Source: Myxococcaceae bacterium JPH2 (lineage in GTDB: Bacteria; Myxococcota; Myxococcia; Myxococcales; Myxococcaceae). Taken from it: DNA of 64,000 nucleotides. The notes below the pieces were generated by a model. That model was not told the DNA's origin. It saw only the letters and a list, made by a program, of their open reading frames with translations, and did not search any database. Where the stretch lies: positions 124,001-188,000 of the forward strand of contig JAEMGR010000012.1 of NCBI GenBank assembly GCA_016458225.1. The letters are read 5' to 3'. Shown one piece after another: positions 8,297 through 15,285 of the stretch (position 1 is the first letter of the stretch; every line of letters starts with the position of its first letter). The position numbers and the translations under genes are program-made.

Positions 8297-9474
8297 AGCG
8301 TCGCGAAGGGGAACTGGTCGTCTTCCTGGGGCCGTCGCTGCCCGTGGCGGAGGCGCGGAGGCTCGCGCCGGGCTGCACGGTGTTGCCGCCCGCGCGCCAG
8401 GGTGATGTGTGGCGGGCGATGTCGCTGCGGCCCCGAGTCATCGCGCTCATCGACGGCGTCTTCGAGTCCCAGCCCTCCGTCTGGCACCACGAACTGCTGG
8501 CCGCGATGGAAGAGGGCGTGGCCGTCTTCGGCGCCTCCAGCATGGGCGCGCTGCGCGCCGCGGAGCTGGCCCCGCACGGCATGGTGGGCGTGGGACAGAT
8601 TTTCGCGTGGTACCGCGACGGCGTCGTGGTGGACGACGCGGAGGTGGCGCTGCTCCACGCCGACGCCGAGCACGACTGGCGCCCGCTCACGTTGCCGCTC
8701 GTCAACGTGCGGCACGCGGCGGCGTGTGCTCGCAAGGCGCGTGCACTGGGCCCCGCGGCGGCCCGTGCGCTCGTGGAGGCCGCGGGCGCGCTGTTCTACC
8801 AGGACCGCACCTGGCCCCGCGTGCTGGAGGCCGTGCGGCCCGCCTGGTCCGCGGCCTCGCTCCGTGCGTGGGACGCGTGGTTCGCGCGTGGCGTGGAGGA
8901 CCTCAAGCGCAAGGACGCCATCGCCTGCCTTCAGGCCGCGCGCGAGTTCGTCGCCTCGGCGCCCGCTCCGAGCCCGGGGCCGCGCAGCAACCCGTCCTCG
9001 CTGGTGCGGCGGCGTCGGCTCCTGGAGGACGTGACGCGGGTGGGGGGGCGGGCGGTGGAGTCCGCTCGGGTATTGGACCTGTTGCGTCGGGCGCCGGACG
9101 CCTCGGCCTGGGCGGAGGCGGGGCTGCGTCGGGCGCTGCTCACGGCCTGGGCGCGGACGCTGGGCCTGGTGGCCACGGACGACGAGGTGGCCGCCGAGGA
9201 GGCCGCGTGGTGGCGCGAGCGGGGCGTGCGTCCGGCTCGACGCGCCGCGTTCCTCGCGGCCTGCGGCCTGGATGGCGCCGGGGTGAGGCGGCTGTGCGAG
9301 GAGCTTGCCCTGGAGCGGCTCGCGCTGGCGCATGCGTCGCGGTTGCTGCCGGATGGGCCGTCTTGGGACGAAGCCTTGGCCACCGAGGCGCGCCTGCGGG
9401 GGCACTGGGAAGAGGCCGCGCGCGCCCTGGCGGAGGCCGACGCGCAAACACCTGATTCGCCGGACGTGGACTGA
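8293..9474 (+). CDS. TfuA-like protein, YcaO partner
   Basis: The 393-residue product starts at GTG 8293, which overlaps the YcaO stop (GTGA). The N-terminal 200 residues are the TfuA domain: VVFLGPSLP, VIALIDGVFESQPSVWHHE, and VFGASSMGALRAAELAPHGM (78-97), the signature block of the family. TfuA proteins work with YcaO to deliver sulfur for peptide thioamidation (known for methyl-coenzyme M reductase and thioviridamide-type peptides). The second half (about 220-393) is helical with many Arg and Ala residues and is not part of the minimal domain; it resembles no family I can name. The gene ends 23 bp before a strong inverted repeat. Confidence 0.88.
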   Translation: MKRREGELVVFLGPSLPVAEARRLAPGCTVLPPARQGDVWRAMSLRPRVIALIDGVFESQPSVWHHELLAAMEEGVAVFGASSMGALRAAELAPHGMVGVGQIFAWYRDGVVVDDAEVALLHADAEHDWRPLTLPLVNVRHAAACARKARALGPAAARALVEAAGALFYQDRTWPRVLEAVRPAWSAASLRAWDAWFARGVEDLKRKDAIACLQAAREFVASAPAPSPGPRSNPSSLVRRRRLLEDVTRVGGRAVESARVLDLLRRAPDASAWAEAGLRRALLTAWARTLGLVATDDEVAAEEAAWWRERGVRPARRAAFLAACGLDGAGVRRLCEELALERLALAHASRLLPDGPSWDEALATEARLRGHWEEAARALAEADAQTPDSPDVD

Positions 9475-9496
9475 GGCGTCCCGGCTCGAAAAGATC

Positions 9497-9542
9497 CCAC
9501 CAGGTTGGGTTCGCGTACGCGATGACCCACCCTGGCAGGTGG
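9497..9542. repeat. Long imperfect inverted repeat with a 12-bp palindromic core
   Basis: CCACCAGG 9497-9504 pairs with CCT 9531-9533 and GGTGG 9538-9542, GGGT 9507-9510 with ACCC 9525-9528, around the perfect palindrome TCGCGTACGCGA (9511-9522). As RNA it is a long hairpin that could end the YcaO-TfuA transcript. As DNA the palindrome could be an operator for the kinase promoter just downstream. There is no U-tract. Confidence 0.5.
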
Positions 9543-9552
9543 TGAAGAAAAC

Positions 9553-9580
9553 GTGACAAGCCCGTATGAGTAGATAGGGT
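9553..9580 (+). promoter_or_regulatory. Possible sigma-70 promoter for the small ORF and kinase
   Basis: GTGACA (9553-9558) and TAGGGT (9575-9580) are separated by 16 bp, 21 bp before the small ORF at 9602. The -35 is good and the -10 is poor, so this is only a candidate. Confidence 0.25.
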
Positions 9581-9601
9581 CAACCTCGGAGGTTTCCTTC
9601 G

Positions 9602-9754
9602 ATGAGACCCGCTTCCTGGGTGGTTCCCGCGAACGTGCCGACGCCTGGATGGGCGTGGGTGGCTCGCGCTTGCCGCCATGCTGGGGAGTCGGATGCCGGC
9701 CCGCAGATGGGGACTGGAGCGGTAGGGCCGCTCCTGGAAGGTGTTCACCGATGA
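9602..9754 (+). CDS. Possible 50-residue leader peptide coupled to the kinase gene
   Basis: An ATG at 9602 follows GGAGG at about 9 bp and opens a 50-codon frame rich in Trp, Val, Ala and Gly (begins MRPASWVVPANVPTPGWAWV). Its stop codon TGA overlaps the ATG of the kinase gene by 4 bp (ATGA), the arrangement used for translational coupling. No homologue is known to me and no signal peptide is evident. It could be a real small protein, a leader controlling kinase translation, or chance. The strong Shine-Dalgarno is the main reason for listing it. It lies between a YcaO-TfuA pair and a kinase, but nothing in it marks it as a RiPP precursor. Confidence 0.35.
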   Translation: MRPASWVVPANVPTPGWAWVARACRHAGESDAGPQMGTGAVGPLLEGVHR

Positions 9755-11859
9755 CGACGCCTCTTCATCCGGATCAGCTCGGTCCGGACAACCACGTGGG
9801 CCCCTGGCGCATCGTGGGCTCGTTGGGTGCGGGAGGGTTCGGCCGGGTCTTCAAGGTGGAGCGCGGCCGCCAGTACTTCGCGCTGAAGATGGCGCTGAGG
9901 CCGGCGGGTCCGCACGCCTCCGAGGAAGAGGACATCAACGGTCGGCTCGCGCGCGAGGTGGCGGCCCTCCTGGCGTGTTCTCCCCACCCGCAGCTCCCCC
10001 GCGTGCACGCGGTGGACCGCTGGCCGGACCCACCCAACGGGTACTTCTACTTCGTCACCGACTTCGTGGACGGCGAGACGTTCCACGAGTGGCGCTGGCG
10101 CGTGAAGCCCACCGCGGCGCACCTGCTCTCCGTCTACACCGAGATTGTCCGAGGCGTGGCGGACCTGCACCGGCGCGGCGTGCACCACCGCGACCTCAAG
10201 GGCGACAACCTGCTGGTGCGCCGCGAGGACGAGCGGCCCGTCCTCATCGACCTGGGCACCGTGCGCATGCCGGGCGTGTCCACGCTGACGGTGGGCGTGG
10301 CGCCTGCATCCCCGCACCTGTTGCCCCCCGAGTGCGTGGCCTTCCTGCGCGAGGGCTCGTGGCAGAAGGGCGCGCACTTCGATGCGGGCGTCCCGGGTGA
10401 CTTGTATGCGCTGGGCGCGCTGCTCTACGAGGCGCTGACGGACGGGTACGCGTTCGATCCGAAGCTCCCGTATGACCGCCTGCTGCCGGCCATCGAGACG
10501 GTGACGCCTCGGCCGCCGCACGTGCTCAACCCCAAGGTTCCGCCCGTGCTGGGGGACATCGCGCTGCGGCTGCTGGCCAAGCGCCCCGAGGACCGCTACC
10601 TGAGCGCCGAGGCGCTCTTGCAGGCCCTGTGGGACGCGGCGAAGGAGAAGCGGCAGCCCGCGTGGCGGGTGTCCCTGGACGTGCCAGGGGAGGGGCCAGG
10701 GCTGCGGCTCGCGCCCCAGATGGAAGAGGACGACGACGAGGCCGAGGGCCCGCTGTCTCCATCGGAGTCCCTGGCTCCCCCGACGGGCGCCCCCGGACTT
10801 GAGGAGTCCGAGGCCCCCACGCCCGCCCCTCTCCGAGCCCGTCCCGCAGAAGAACGTCCTCGCAGTCCCGCGGAAGAGCAGGTCGTCAGTCCCGCGGAAG
10901 AGCACCTCAGCCGTCCCGCGGAAGAACGTCCTCGCAGTCCCGCGGAAGAGCAGGTCGTCAGTCCCGCGGAAGAGCACCTCAGCCGTTTCGCGGAAGAGCA
11001 CCTCAGCAGTCTCGCTGACGCGCGCCCCGAGCGGTCTGCTCCGGGCCGTGAGCGCCGCCGTGCCGCCGTGAGGCTGGGTGCGAGCGCGCTGCTTGTCCTG
11101 GGGTTGGTGACGCTGGGGTGGATTCGCCTCGCCCCGAACTCCGGAGGTGCGACGGCGCCTGTTGCCCCCAAGAAAGGAATTGCCCCCGTGACCCGTGCCT
11201 TCCCTCCCGCAAACGCCGCGCTCGTGGCGGCGCCGCCCGCCGATGCCGGGACGGCGCTCCCCGAGCCGCTTGATGCGTCCTTCGTCCGCACGTCTGACTC
11301 GGTGGAGCCCGCTCCCGAGCCCATCGCGAAGAAGCGCCGGCCGGAGTCGCATGGCGCGCTCAAGAAGGCCTCGGGAGCCGCTGTCGCCGCGTGTCTGGGT
11401 GCCGCGTGCGCCACCGCGCCCGTCAAGCTCGCTGCCGAGCAGCCCTTGGAGCCATGCCCCGCCGGCGCTATCGAGGCGATGCGCTCGGTGGGGCTCAAGC
11501 GCCACCAGCAGATGGACATCCTGCTCATCAACGGCCGCAACGAGGCTGTCACCGTCAAGGAAGGCCCCATCTTCGCCCTGCAACTCGGGGACTACTCCTG
11601 GCACTCACTCCCCGAGGGGACGCGCTACGTCGGAAGGATTTTCTTCACCGCCGATGCGACGCACATGTGGGTCAACGAGGCCCAGTTGCCGGATGGCCGG
11701 CGCATCCCCGTCTGCATGCAAGCCTTCTTCCGAGGCACGAACCGCTTCGGCTATCCGCTCAGCAAGGGCGACACCAACATCGAGCGCGAGTTCTTCAACC
11801 CGATCGTCCTGCTGCCAGTCCCCAGATTCGGGCAGGATTACGATGCTTTTGTGAGATAG
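9751..11859 (+). CDS. Transmembrane Ser/Thr protein kinase with repeat-rich juxtamembrane segment
   Basis: The 702-residue product starts at ATG 9751 behind GGAAGG. The kinase domain (about 19-290) has an intact Gly loop GAGGFGRVF (26-34), Lys46 in FALKMAL, HHRDLKGDN with catalytic Asp148, and DLG in place of DFG at 167-169. Residues 360-430 form an acidic/proline linker with an octapeptide repeat (SPAEEQVV, SPAEEHLS, RPAEERPR). A transmembrane helix follows (ASALLVLGLVTLGWIRL, about 445-462), then a roughly 230-residue outer domain containing LKRHQQMDILLINGRNEAV and FTADATHMWVNEAQLPDGRR. This outer domain is common in myxobacterial kinases that sit next to DUF2381 genes, as here. It probably senses an envelope signal and phosphorylates cytoplasmic targets. 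All catalytic residues are present. Confidence 0.9.
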   Translation: MTTPLHPDQLGPDNHVGPWRIVGSLGAGGFGRVFKVERGRQYFALKMALRPAGPHASEEEDINGRLAREVAALLACSPHPQLPRVHAVDRWPDPPNGYFYFVTDFVDGETFHEWRWRVKPTAAHLLSVYTEIVRGVADLHRRGVHHRDLKGDNLLVRREDERPVLIDLGTVRMPGVSTLTVGVAPASPHLLPPECVAFLREGSWQKGAHFDAGVPGDLYALGALLYEALTDGYAFDPKLPYDRLLPAIETVTPRPPHVLNPKVPPVLGDIALRLLAKRPEDRYLSAEALLQALWDAAKEKRQPAWRVSLDVPGEGPGLRLAPQMEEDDDEAEGPLSPSESLAPPTGAPGLEESEAPTPAPLRARPAEERPRSPAEEQVVSPAEEHLSRPAEERPRSPAEEQVVSPAEEHLSRFAEEHLSSLADARPERSAPGRERRRAAVRLGASALLVLGLVTLGWIRLAPNSGGATAPVAPKKGIAPVTRAFPPANAALVAAPPADAGTALPEPLDASFVRTSDSVEPAPEPIAKKRRPESHGALKKASGAAVAACLGAACATAPVKLAAEQPLEPCPAGAIEAMRSVGLKRHQQMDILLINGRNEAVTVKEGPIFALQLGDYSWHSLPEGTRYVGRIFFTADATHMWVNEAQLPDGRRIPVCMQAFFRGTNRFGYPLSKGDTNIEREFFNPIVLLPVPRFGQDYDAFVR
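10841..11008 (+). repeat. 24-bp tandem repeat (7 copies) inside the kinase gene
   Basis: Seven 24-bp units, each beginning GTCCCGC or a close variant, run in phase with the kinase reading frame and encode octapeptides of the type PAEExxxS. They form a 72-bp higher-order unit of three variants present twice and nearly identical, followed by a seventh, diverged unit. This points to recent expansion by slippage or unequal crossover. Confidence 0.85.
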
Positions 11860-11942
11860 ACCGCCTCCGCAGATACGCGTTGTCAGCCCTCCGTGATAGA
11901 GCCCCGTACGTTCCGTAGGTTCTTGCGAGGAGCCTCTCCATC

Positions 11943-12893
11943 GTGCGCTTCCGGTGTCTGATCGCGTTCGCGGTCCTCCTTGGCTCCAGGGTCGAGGCTG
12001 TCGCTCCCCCGGTCTCGCAGGACGCGCCCGTGCGTCGCATCGAACTGACCTCTGGGAGCGGTGGGGTGGTTCCGGAGGTGGTGATTGGTCCGGGGTTGTC
12101 CACCACCTTCCTCTTCGATGCGGACATCCAGGCGGATCGACTGGACCTGGAGGGGCGCGAGCGCTTCGCGCGGCTGGCGGGCGGGGCGTCTCATGTCGTG
12201 GTGCTGCCGTCCGCCGACCTACGGCCCGGTGAGCGGCTGCGCTTCAGCGTGTCCTATCGGGACGGCGCCGCGCCCACGCGCGCGACCTTCCTGCTGAGGG
12301 CCGCCGAGCCCGGTCAGCCCGTGGAGCGGCAGGTGGAGGTCAACCGCCGACCTCGGACGGTGGAGTCCTACCGGGTGGAGGTGGCGCAGCTGGAGGCCCA
12401 GGTGGAGTCGCTCCGGACCGAGCTGCGCCAGGTCCAGGGGGCCGCTCCGTCGGCGTGTGAGCGGACCCCTCCGGCCACGACGGAAGACACCGGGCCCTTG
12501 ATGGACCTGCTGAGTCGCACGGTGGTGGGCCCGCTCTCGCTCAACCTGGTGAGGCAGCCTTCGGTGGTGTGCCGGGGGGCATGTACGGCGCAGGTCCTCT
12601 CTGTCACGCGCTACGTGATGCTCCCGCATCTGGCCGTGCGGCTGGTGATCCAGGCCAAAGGCGCGGAGCGCTGGTCCACCGGGCGTCCGGTGTTGTTGGA
12701 CCGGCGAGGCCGGGAGGTGAAGCACCGCTTCCAGTGGCAGTCCGGTGTCGATGTGCCCCACCTGTTCACGAGCCTCCTCGTGGAGACGCTGGTGGAGGAT
12801 GGGAGGCTCGAGGACTTCAACCTGCTCACGCTGAAGCTCTCGGATGCGGACGGCGGGGGACAGGCCTCGTTCGAAGTGGTGTTCTCCTCGTAG
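11943..12893 (+). CDS. DUF2381 family protein (TIGR02268-like)
   Basis: The 316-residue product starts at GTG 11943 behind GAGGAG. It has a signal peptide (RCLIAFAVLLGSRVEAVA), a beta-rich N-terminal half (RIELTSGSGGVVPEVVIGPG, TTFLFDADIQ) and a coiled coil at about 140-165 (YRVEVAQLEAQVESLRTEL), followed by a second beta domain with two cysteines (VVCRGACTAQVL). This matches the Myxococcus paralogous family DUF2381, whose members usually sit beside Ser/Thr kinases, as here 83 bp downstream of one. It is probably periplasmic and may act with the kinase's outer domain; that partnership is inferred from gene order only. Confidence 0.8.
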   Translation: MRFRCLIAFAVLLGSRVEAVAPPVSQDAPVRRIELTSGSGGVVPEVVIGPGLSTTFLFDADIQADRLDLEGRERFARLAGGASHVVVLPSADLRPGERLRFSVSYRDGAAPTRATFLLRAAEPGQPVERQVEVNRRPRTVESYRVEVAQLEAQVESLRTELRQVQGAAPSACERTPPATTEDTGPLMDLLSRTVVGPLSLNLVRQPSVVCRGACTAQVLSVTRYVMLPHLAVRLVIQAKGAERWSTGRPVLLDRRGREVKHRFQWQSGVDVPHLFTSLLVETLVEDGRLEDFNLLTLKLSDADGGGQASFEVVFSS

Positions 12894-12959
12894 ACTCCGA
12901 GGTGGGCGTGCCGCGGCACCCGAGCCGCGCGCCTCCTTGGCACAGGAGAGCTCCACCGC

Positions 12960-13724
12960 ATGAAGCTTGGCTGTGACGCGCGCGTCGAGGACGGCCCTGG
13001 CTTGCTGGTGGACCGCGAGGTGTGCGCCCGGCTGCGCGCCACCGTGGGCCCTGACTTCGTGGCCCATCGCGGCTACGCCGTGGCGGCGGAGCGGGGCGAC
13101 TGCAGCTTCCTGGAGACCGAGGGCACGCGGCACTTCGCCGGCGAGGTGGCCCTCTACGTGGACGAGCCCGCGCCGGCCACCGCGGCCCAGTATGCGCGCG
13201 TGTCCCGCACGGGGCTGTGGCTCCGGGCGCCCTCGGGGCGGCTGTGGCTGGTGGGCGTGGGCGCGGTGTCCGGGAGCACGCCCGAGGACGCGCCGCCGCT
13301 CTTGGACGTGGAGGTGCCGCCGGGTGACTGCTCGGTGGACCTCTACGTGTACACCCCTCACGCGGTGCGGCTGGAGGAGGAGGGCTTTCCGGGCGAGCCG
13401 CCCCCGAGCCGCTGGACGGCGCCCTTGCACGTGTCCGGGTGCCTGGTGGCCGTGCTCGTGGCGGTGGGCGGGCTGGGCGCGGCCGTGCTCGCGTGGCGCG
13501 GGACGGCGGGCGCGTGGGAGTGGCCCCTGGGGCTGGGCGCGGCGCTGTGGCTCGCGTGGGGGCTCGTGTATCGCCTGTCCGGTGAGGCGTCCCGGGAGCG
13601 CGGGCGCGAGGCGTCGCTCCGGCGGGCGCTCGCCGAGCTGCCGCCCATTCCCCGCTATGCCATCGTGGTGCGCACGGGGTTCAGCCCTCCCGCGGACGCT
13701 CATGGCGGCGGGGTGCGCGGCTGA
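12960..13724 (+). CDS. Two-helix membrane protein, function unknown
   Basis: The 254-residue product starts at ATG 12960 behind AGGAGAG. About 160 residues of mixed alpha/beta sequence (VCARLRATVGPDFVAHRGYA, WLVGVGAVSGSTPEDAPPLL) come first, then two hydrophobic helices (HVSGCLVAVLVAVGGLGAAV and WPLGLGAALWLAWGLVYRL) joined by a short turn, and a basic C-terminal tail. This frame was preferred over the overlapping longer frame from 12967 because that one reads as an Arg/Trp-rich shadow until the methyltransferase start. I do not recognise the family. It may be a membrane-anchored accessory protein. Confidence 0.65.
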   Translation: MKLGCDARVEDGPGLLVDREVCARLRATVGPDFVAHRGYAVAAERGDCSFLETEGTRHFAGEVALYVDEPAPATAAQYARVSRTGLWLRAPSGRLWLVGVGAVSGSTPEDAPPLLDVEVPPGDCSVDLYVYTPHAVRLEEEGFPGEPPPSRWTAPLHVSGCLVAVLVAVGGLGAAVLAWRGTAGAWEWPLGLGAALWLAWGLVYRLSGEASRERGREASLRRALAELPPIPRYAIVVRTGFSPPADAHGGGVRG

Positions 13725-13788
13725 GGGCGGCTGTCACCATGCGGGCCTTGAGCCTCGCGCGGCGACGTGTAGGGTGGGGCCCCTCACG

Positions 13789-14562
13789 ATGACTGCCGAC
13801 CTGACGCCCGAGTCCTTGCGCTGCGTCCGCGCCGACGCGCGCGAGCCGGAGGGCTACCTCGCCGCCCTTGGCGACACCCGCGCCACCCTGCTGCACACGG
13901 ATCCGCCGTATTGCCTGCTCACGCGGCGGCGCAAGGGCGGGGACCTGAGAGACCCGCGCGCGAACAAGAAGATTGATCGCAACCCCATCGTCCGGTTCGA
14001 GACAGTGCGCGACTACCGCACGTTCTCCGAGGCGTGGCTCGGGCGCGCCGTGGCGCACCTGACGCCGGACGCGCCGCTCGTCATCTGGACGAACCTCTTG
14101 GGCAAGGAGCCCATCCTCACCGCCGCGCGCGGCGTGGGCTACGGGCACCTGTGGGGCGAGTACACCTGGGGCAAGCGCACCACGGACAAGAACGCCAACG
14201 AGCAGCTCTTGCGCGTGTACGAAGTCGCGCTCGTCATCGCGCGCGCGCCGCCCGCGCCGCTGGCCCCGGGAGACGTGTCGCCCGTGTGGGCTGTCGTCGG
14301 AGGCTATGACGACGACGCGGAGGCCGCGCGCTGGGGCGGACACCCGCACCACAAGCCCTTCTCCGTGCTGGAGCCGCTGGTGCGCGCGTACAGCCGGCCC
14401 GGCGACACGGTGTTGGATCCGTTCGCGGGCAGCGGCTCCATGCCCTCGGCGGCGCTGCGCCTGGGGCGACGCCCCGCGTGCATGGAGGTCGAGCCGGAGT
14501 GGGCGGAGCGGATTACCCACCGCCTGCGCGAGACGGCCCGTCAGATGGCCAGCGCGCGGTAG
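13789..14562 (+). CDS. Orphan beta-class DNA methyltransferase (N6-A or N4-C)
   Basis: The 257-residue product starts at ATG 13789 behind GGGTGGGG. The catalytic motif DPPY (HTDPPYCLL, residues 35-43) comes before the AdoMet-binding motif (DTVLDPFAGSGSMPSAALRL, about 206-225), the order of beta-class amino-methyltransferases (PF01555 type). The region between (about 50-190) would hold target recognition. No restriction endonuclease is adjacent, so it is an orphan enzyme that may mark DNA for regulation rather than defence. The last 22 bp overlap the 3' end of the convergent oxygenase gene. The target sequence cannot be read from the protein. Confidence 0.9.
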   Translation: MTADLTPESLRCVRADAREPEGYLAALGDTRATLLHTDPPYCLLTRRRKGGDLRDPRANKKIDRNPIVRFETVRDYRTFSEAWLGRAVAHLTPDAPLVIWTNLLGKEPILTAARGVGYGHLWGEYTWGKRTTDKNANEQLLRVYEVALVIARAPPAPLAPGDVSPVWAVVGGYDDDAEAARWGGHPHHKPFSVLEPLVRAYSRPGDTVLDPFAGSGSMPSAALRLGRRPACMEVEPEWAERITHRLRETARQMASAR

Positions 14563-15179
14563 TGCCGCGTCGACGCCCACGTCGGCACGTCCGTGGGGCG
14601 CGCGGTCCACCAGTTCATCACCAGCGTGCGGCGCTCCCGCGCGGTGCCGGGCAACCGGCCCTCGGGGATGTCGTTGTTCGCATCCAGCACGCCGTGCGTG
14701 AGCGTCCCGTCGAAGACGACGAGCCGGTTGGGGCGCGGCGCCACCAGCGTCAGGTCGTCCAGCCGCGAGGGCGCGAGCGAGGGGTTGTCCTCGCACGGCA
14801 GCTCGCGCGTCACCGCCAGCGCGCCGCCGCGCACGCGGTTGAGGAACAGCACCGAGGAGATGCGCGGATGCACCAGAGGTCCACCCGCGCGCGCGAGCCG
14901 CTCATCCAGGTCCTGATGGAAGTCCACCCGCACGTCCTTGGGGCTCATGCGTGACAACCACCACTCCACGCCCGCGATGCGCCGGCGCGCGGCGATGGCG
15001 GGACGCAGCGTGTGGATGACCTGCTCCACCACGTTGGTGGGCGGGCCGAAGTCGTACCAGAAGGTGGTCTGGTAGGTGTGGCGCAGGCGCTCCTGCCCCA
15101 CGGCGCCCACGCGTCGCAGCAGGCGGTGGAAGAGGGGAGCAGGCAGGGCGGCTTCGGTGAGCTGGACGAGGGTTCGCAC
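14541..15179 (-). CDS. 2-oxoglutarate/Fe(II)-dependent oxygenase-like protein
   Basis: The 212-residue product, from GTG 15179 behind GGAAAG, carries the jelly-roll iron triad: His and Asp in VDFHQDLDE and the distal His in DGTLTHGVLDANN, followed by an Arg-bearing strand (ERRTLVMNWW) that would bind 2-oxoglutarate. It resembles prolyl-4-hydroxylase-like enzymes; the substrate is unknown. The frame is open further upstream, but that part runs into the divergent symporter gene, so the shorter start was chosen; a GTG at 15257 is an alternative. The 3' end overlaps the convergent methyltransferase gene by 22 bp. Confidence 0.75.
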   Translation of the reverse strand: MRTLVQLTEAALPAPLFHRLLRRVGAVGQERLRHTYQTTFWYDFGPPTNVVEQVIHTLRPAIAARRRIAGVEWWLSRMSPKDVRVDFHQDLDERLARAGGPLVHPRISSVLFLNRVRGGALAVTRELPCEDNPSLAPSRLDDLTLVAPRPNRLVVFDGTLTHGVLDANNDIPEGRLPGTARERRTLVMNWWTARPTDVPTWASTRHYRALAI

Positions 15180-15285
15180 GCGGGGCGCAAGCTTTCCGTC
15201 GAAGTGAGGGTGGGCGCCACTCCCTTTCGTCGCTAGGCTGCGCGGCCCAATGCCCACCGGACAGGGTGGGCGCGGAGATTCTCGG

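Noticed and set aside
10841-11008. CRISPR-like regular repeat
   Set aside because: Units are contiguous with no spacers, 24 bp long and in frame with the kinase coding sequence, so it is a coding tandem repeat.
12967-13788. N-terminal extension of the DNA methyltransferase frame
   Set aside because: It overlaps the two-TM protein gene, reads as an Arg/Trp/Pro-rich shadow, and the methyltransferase has a good start at 13789.
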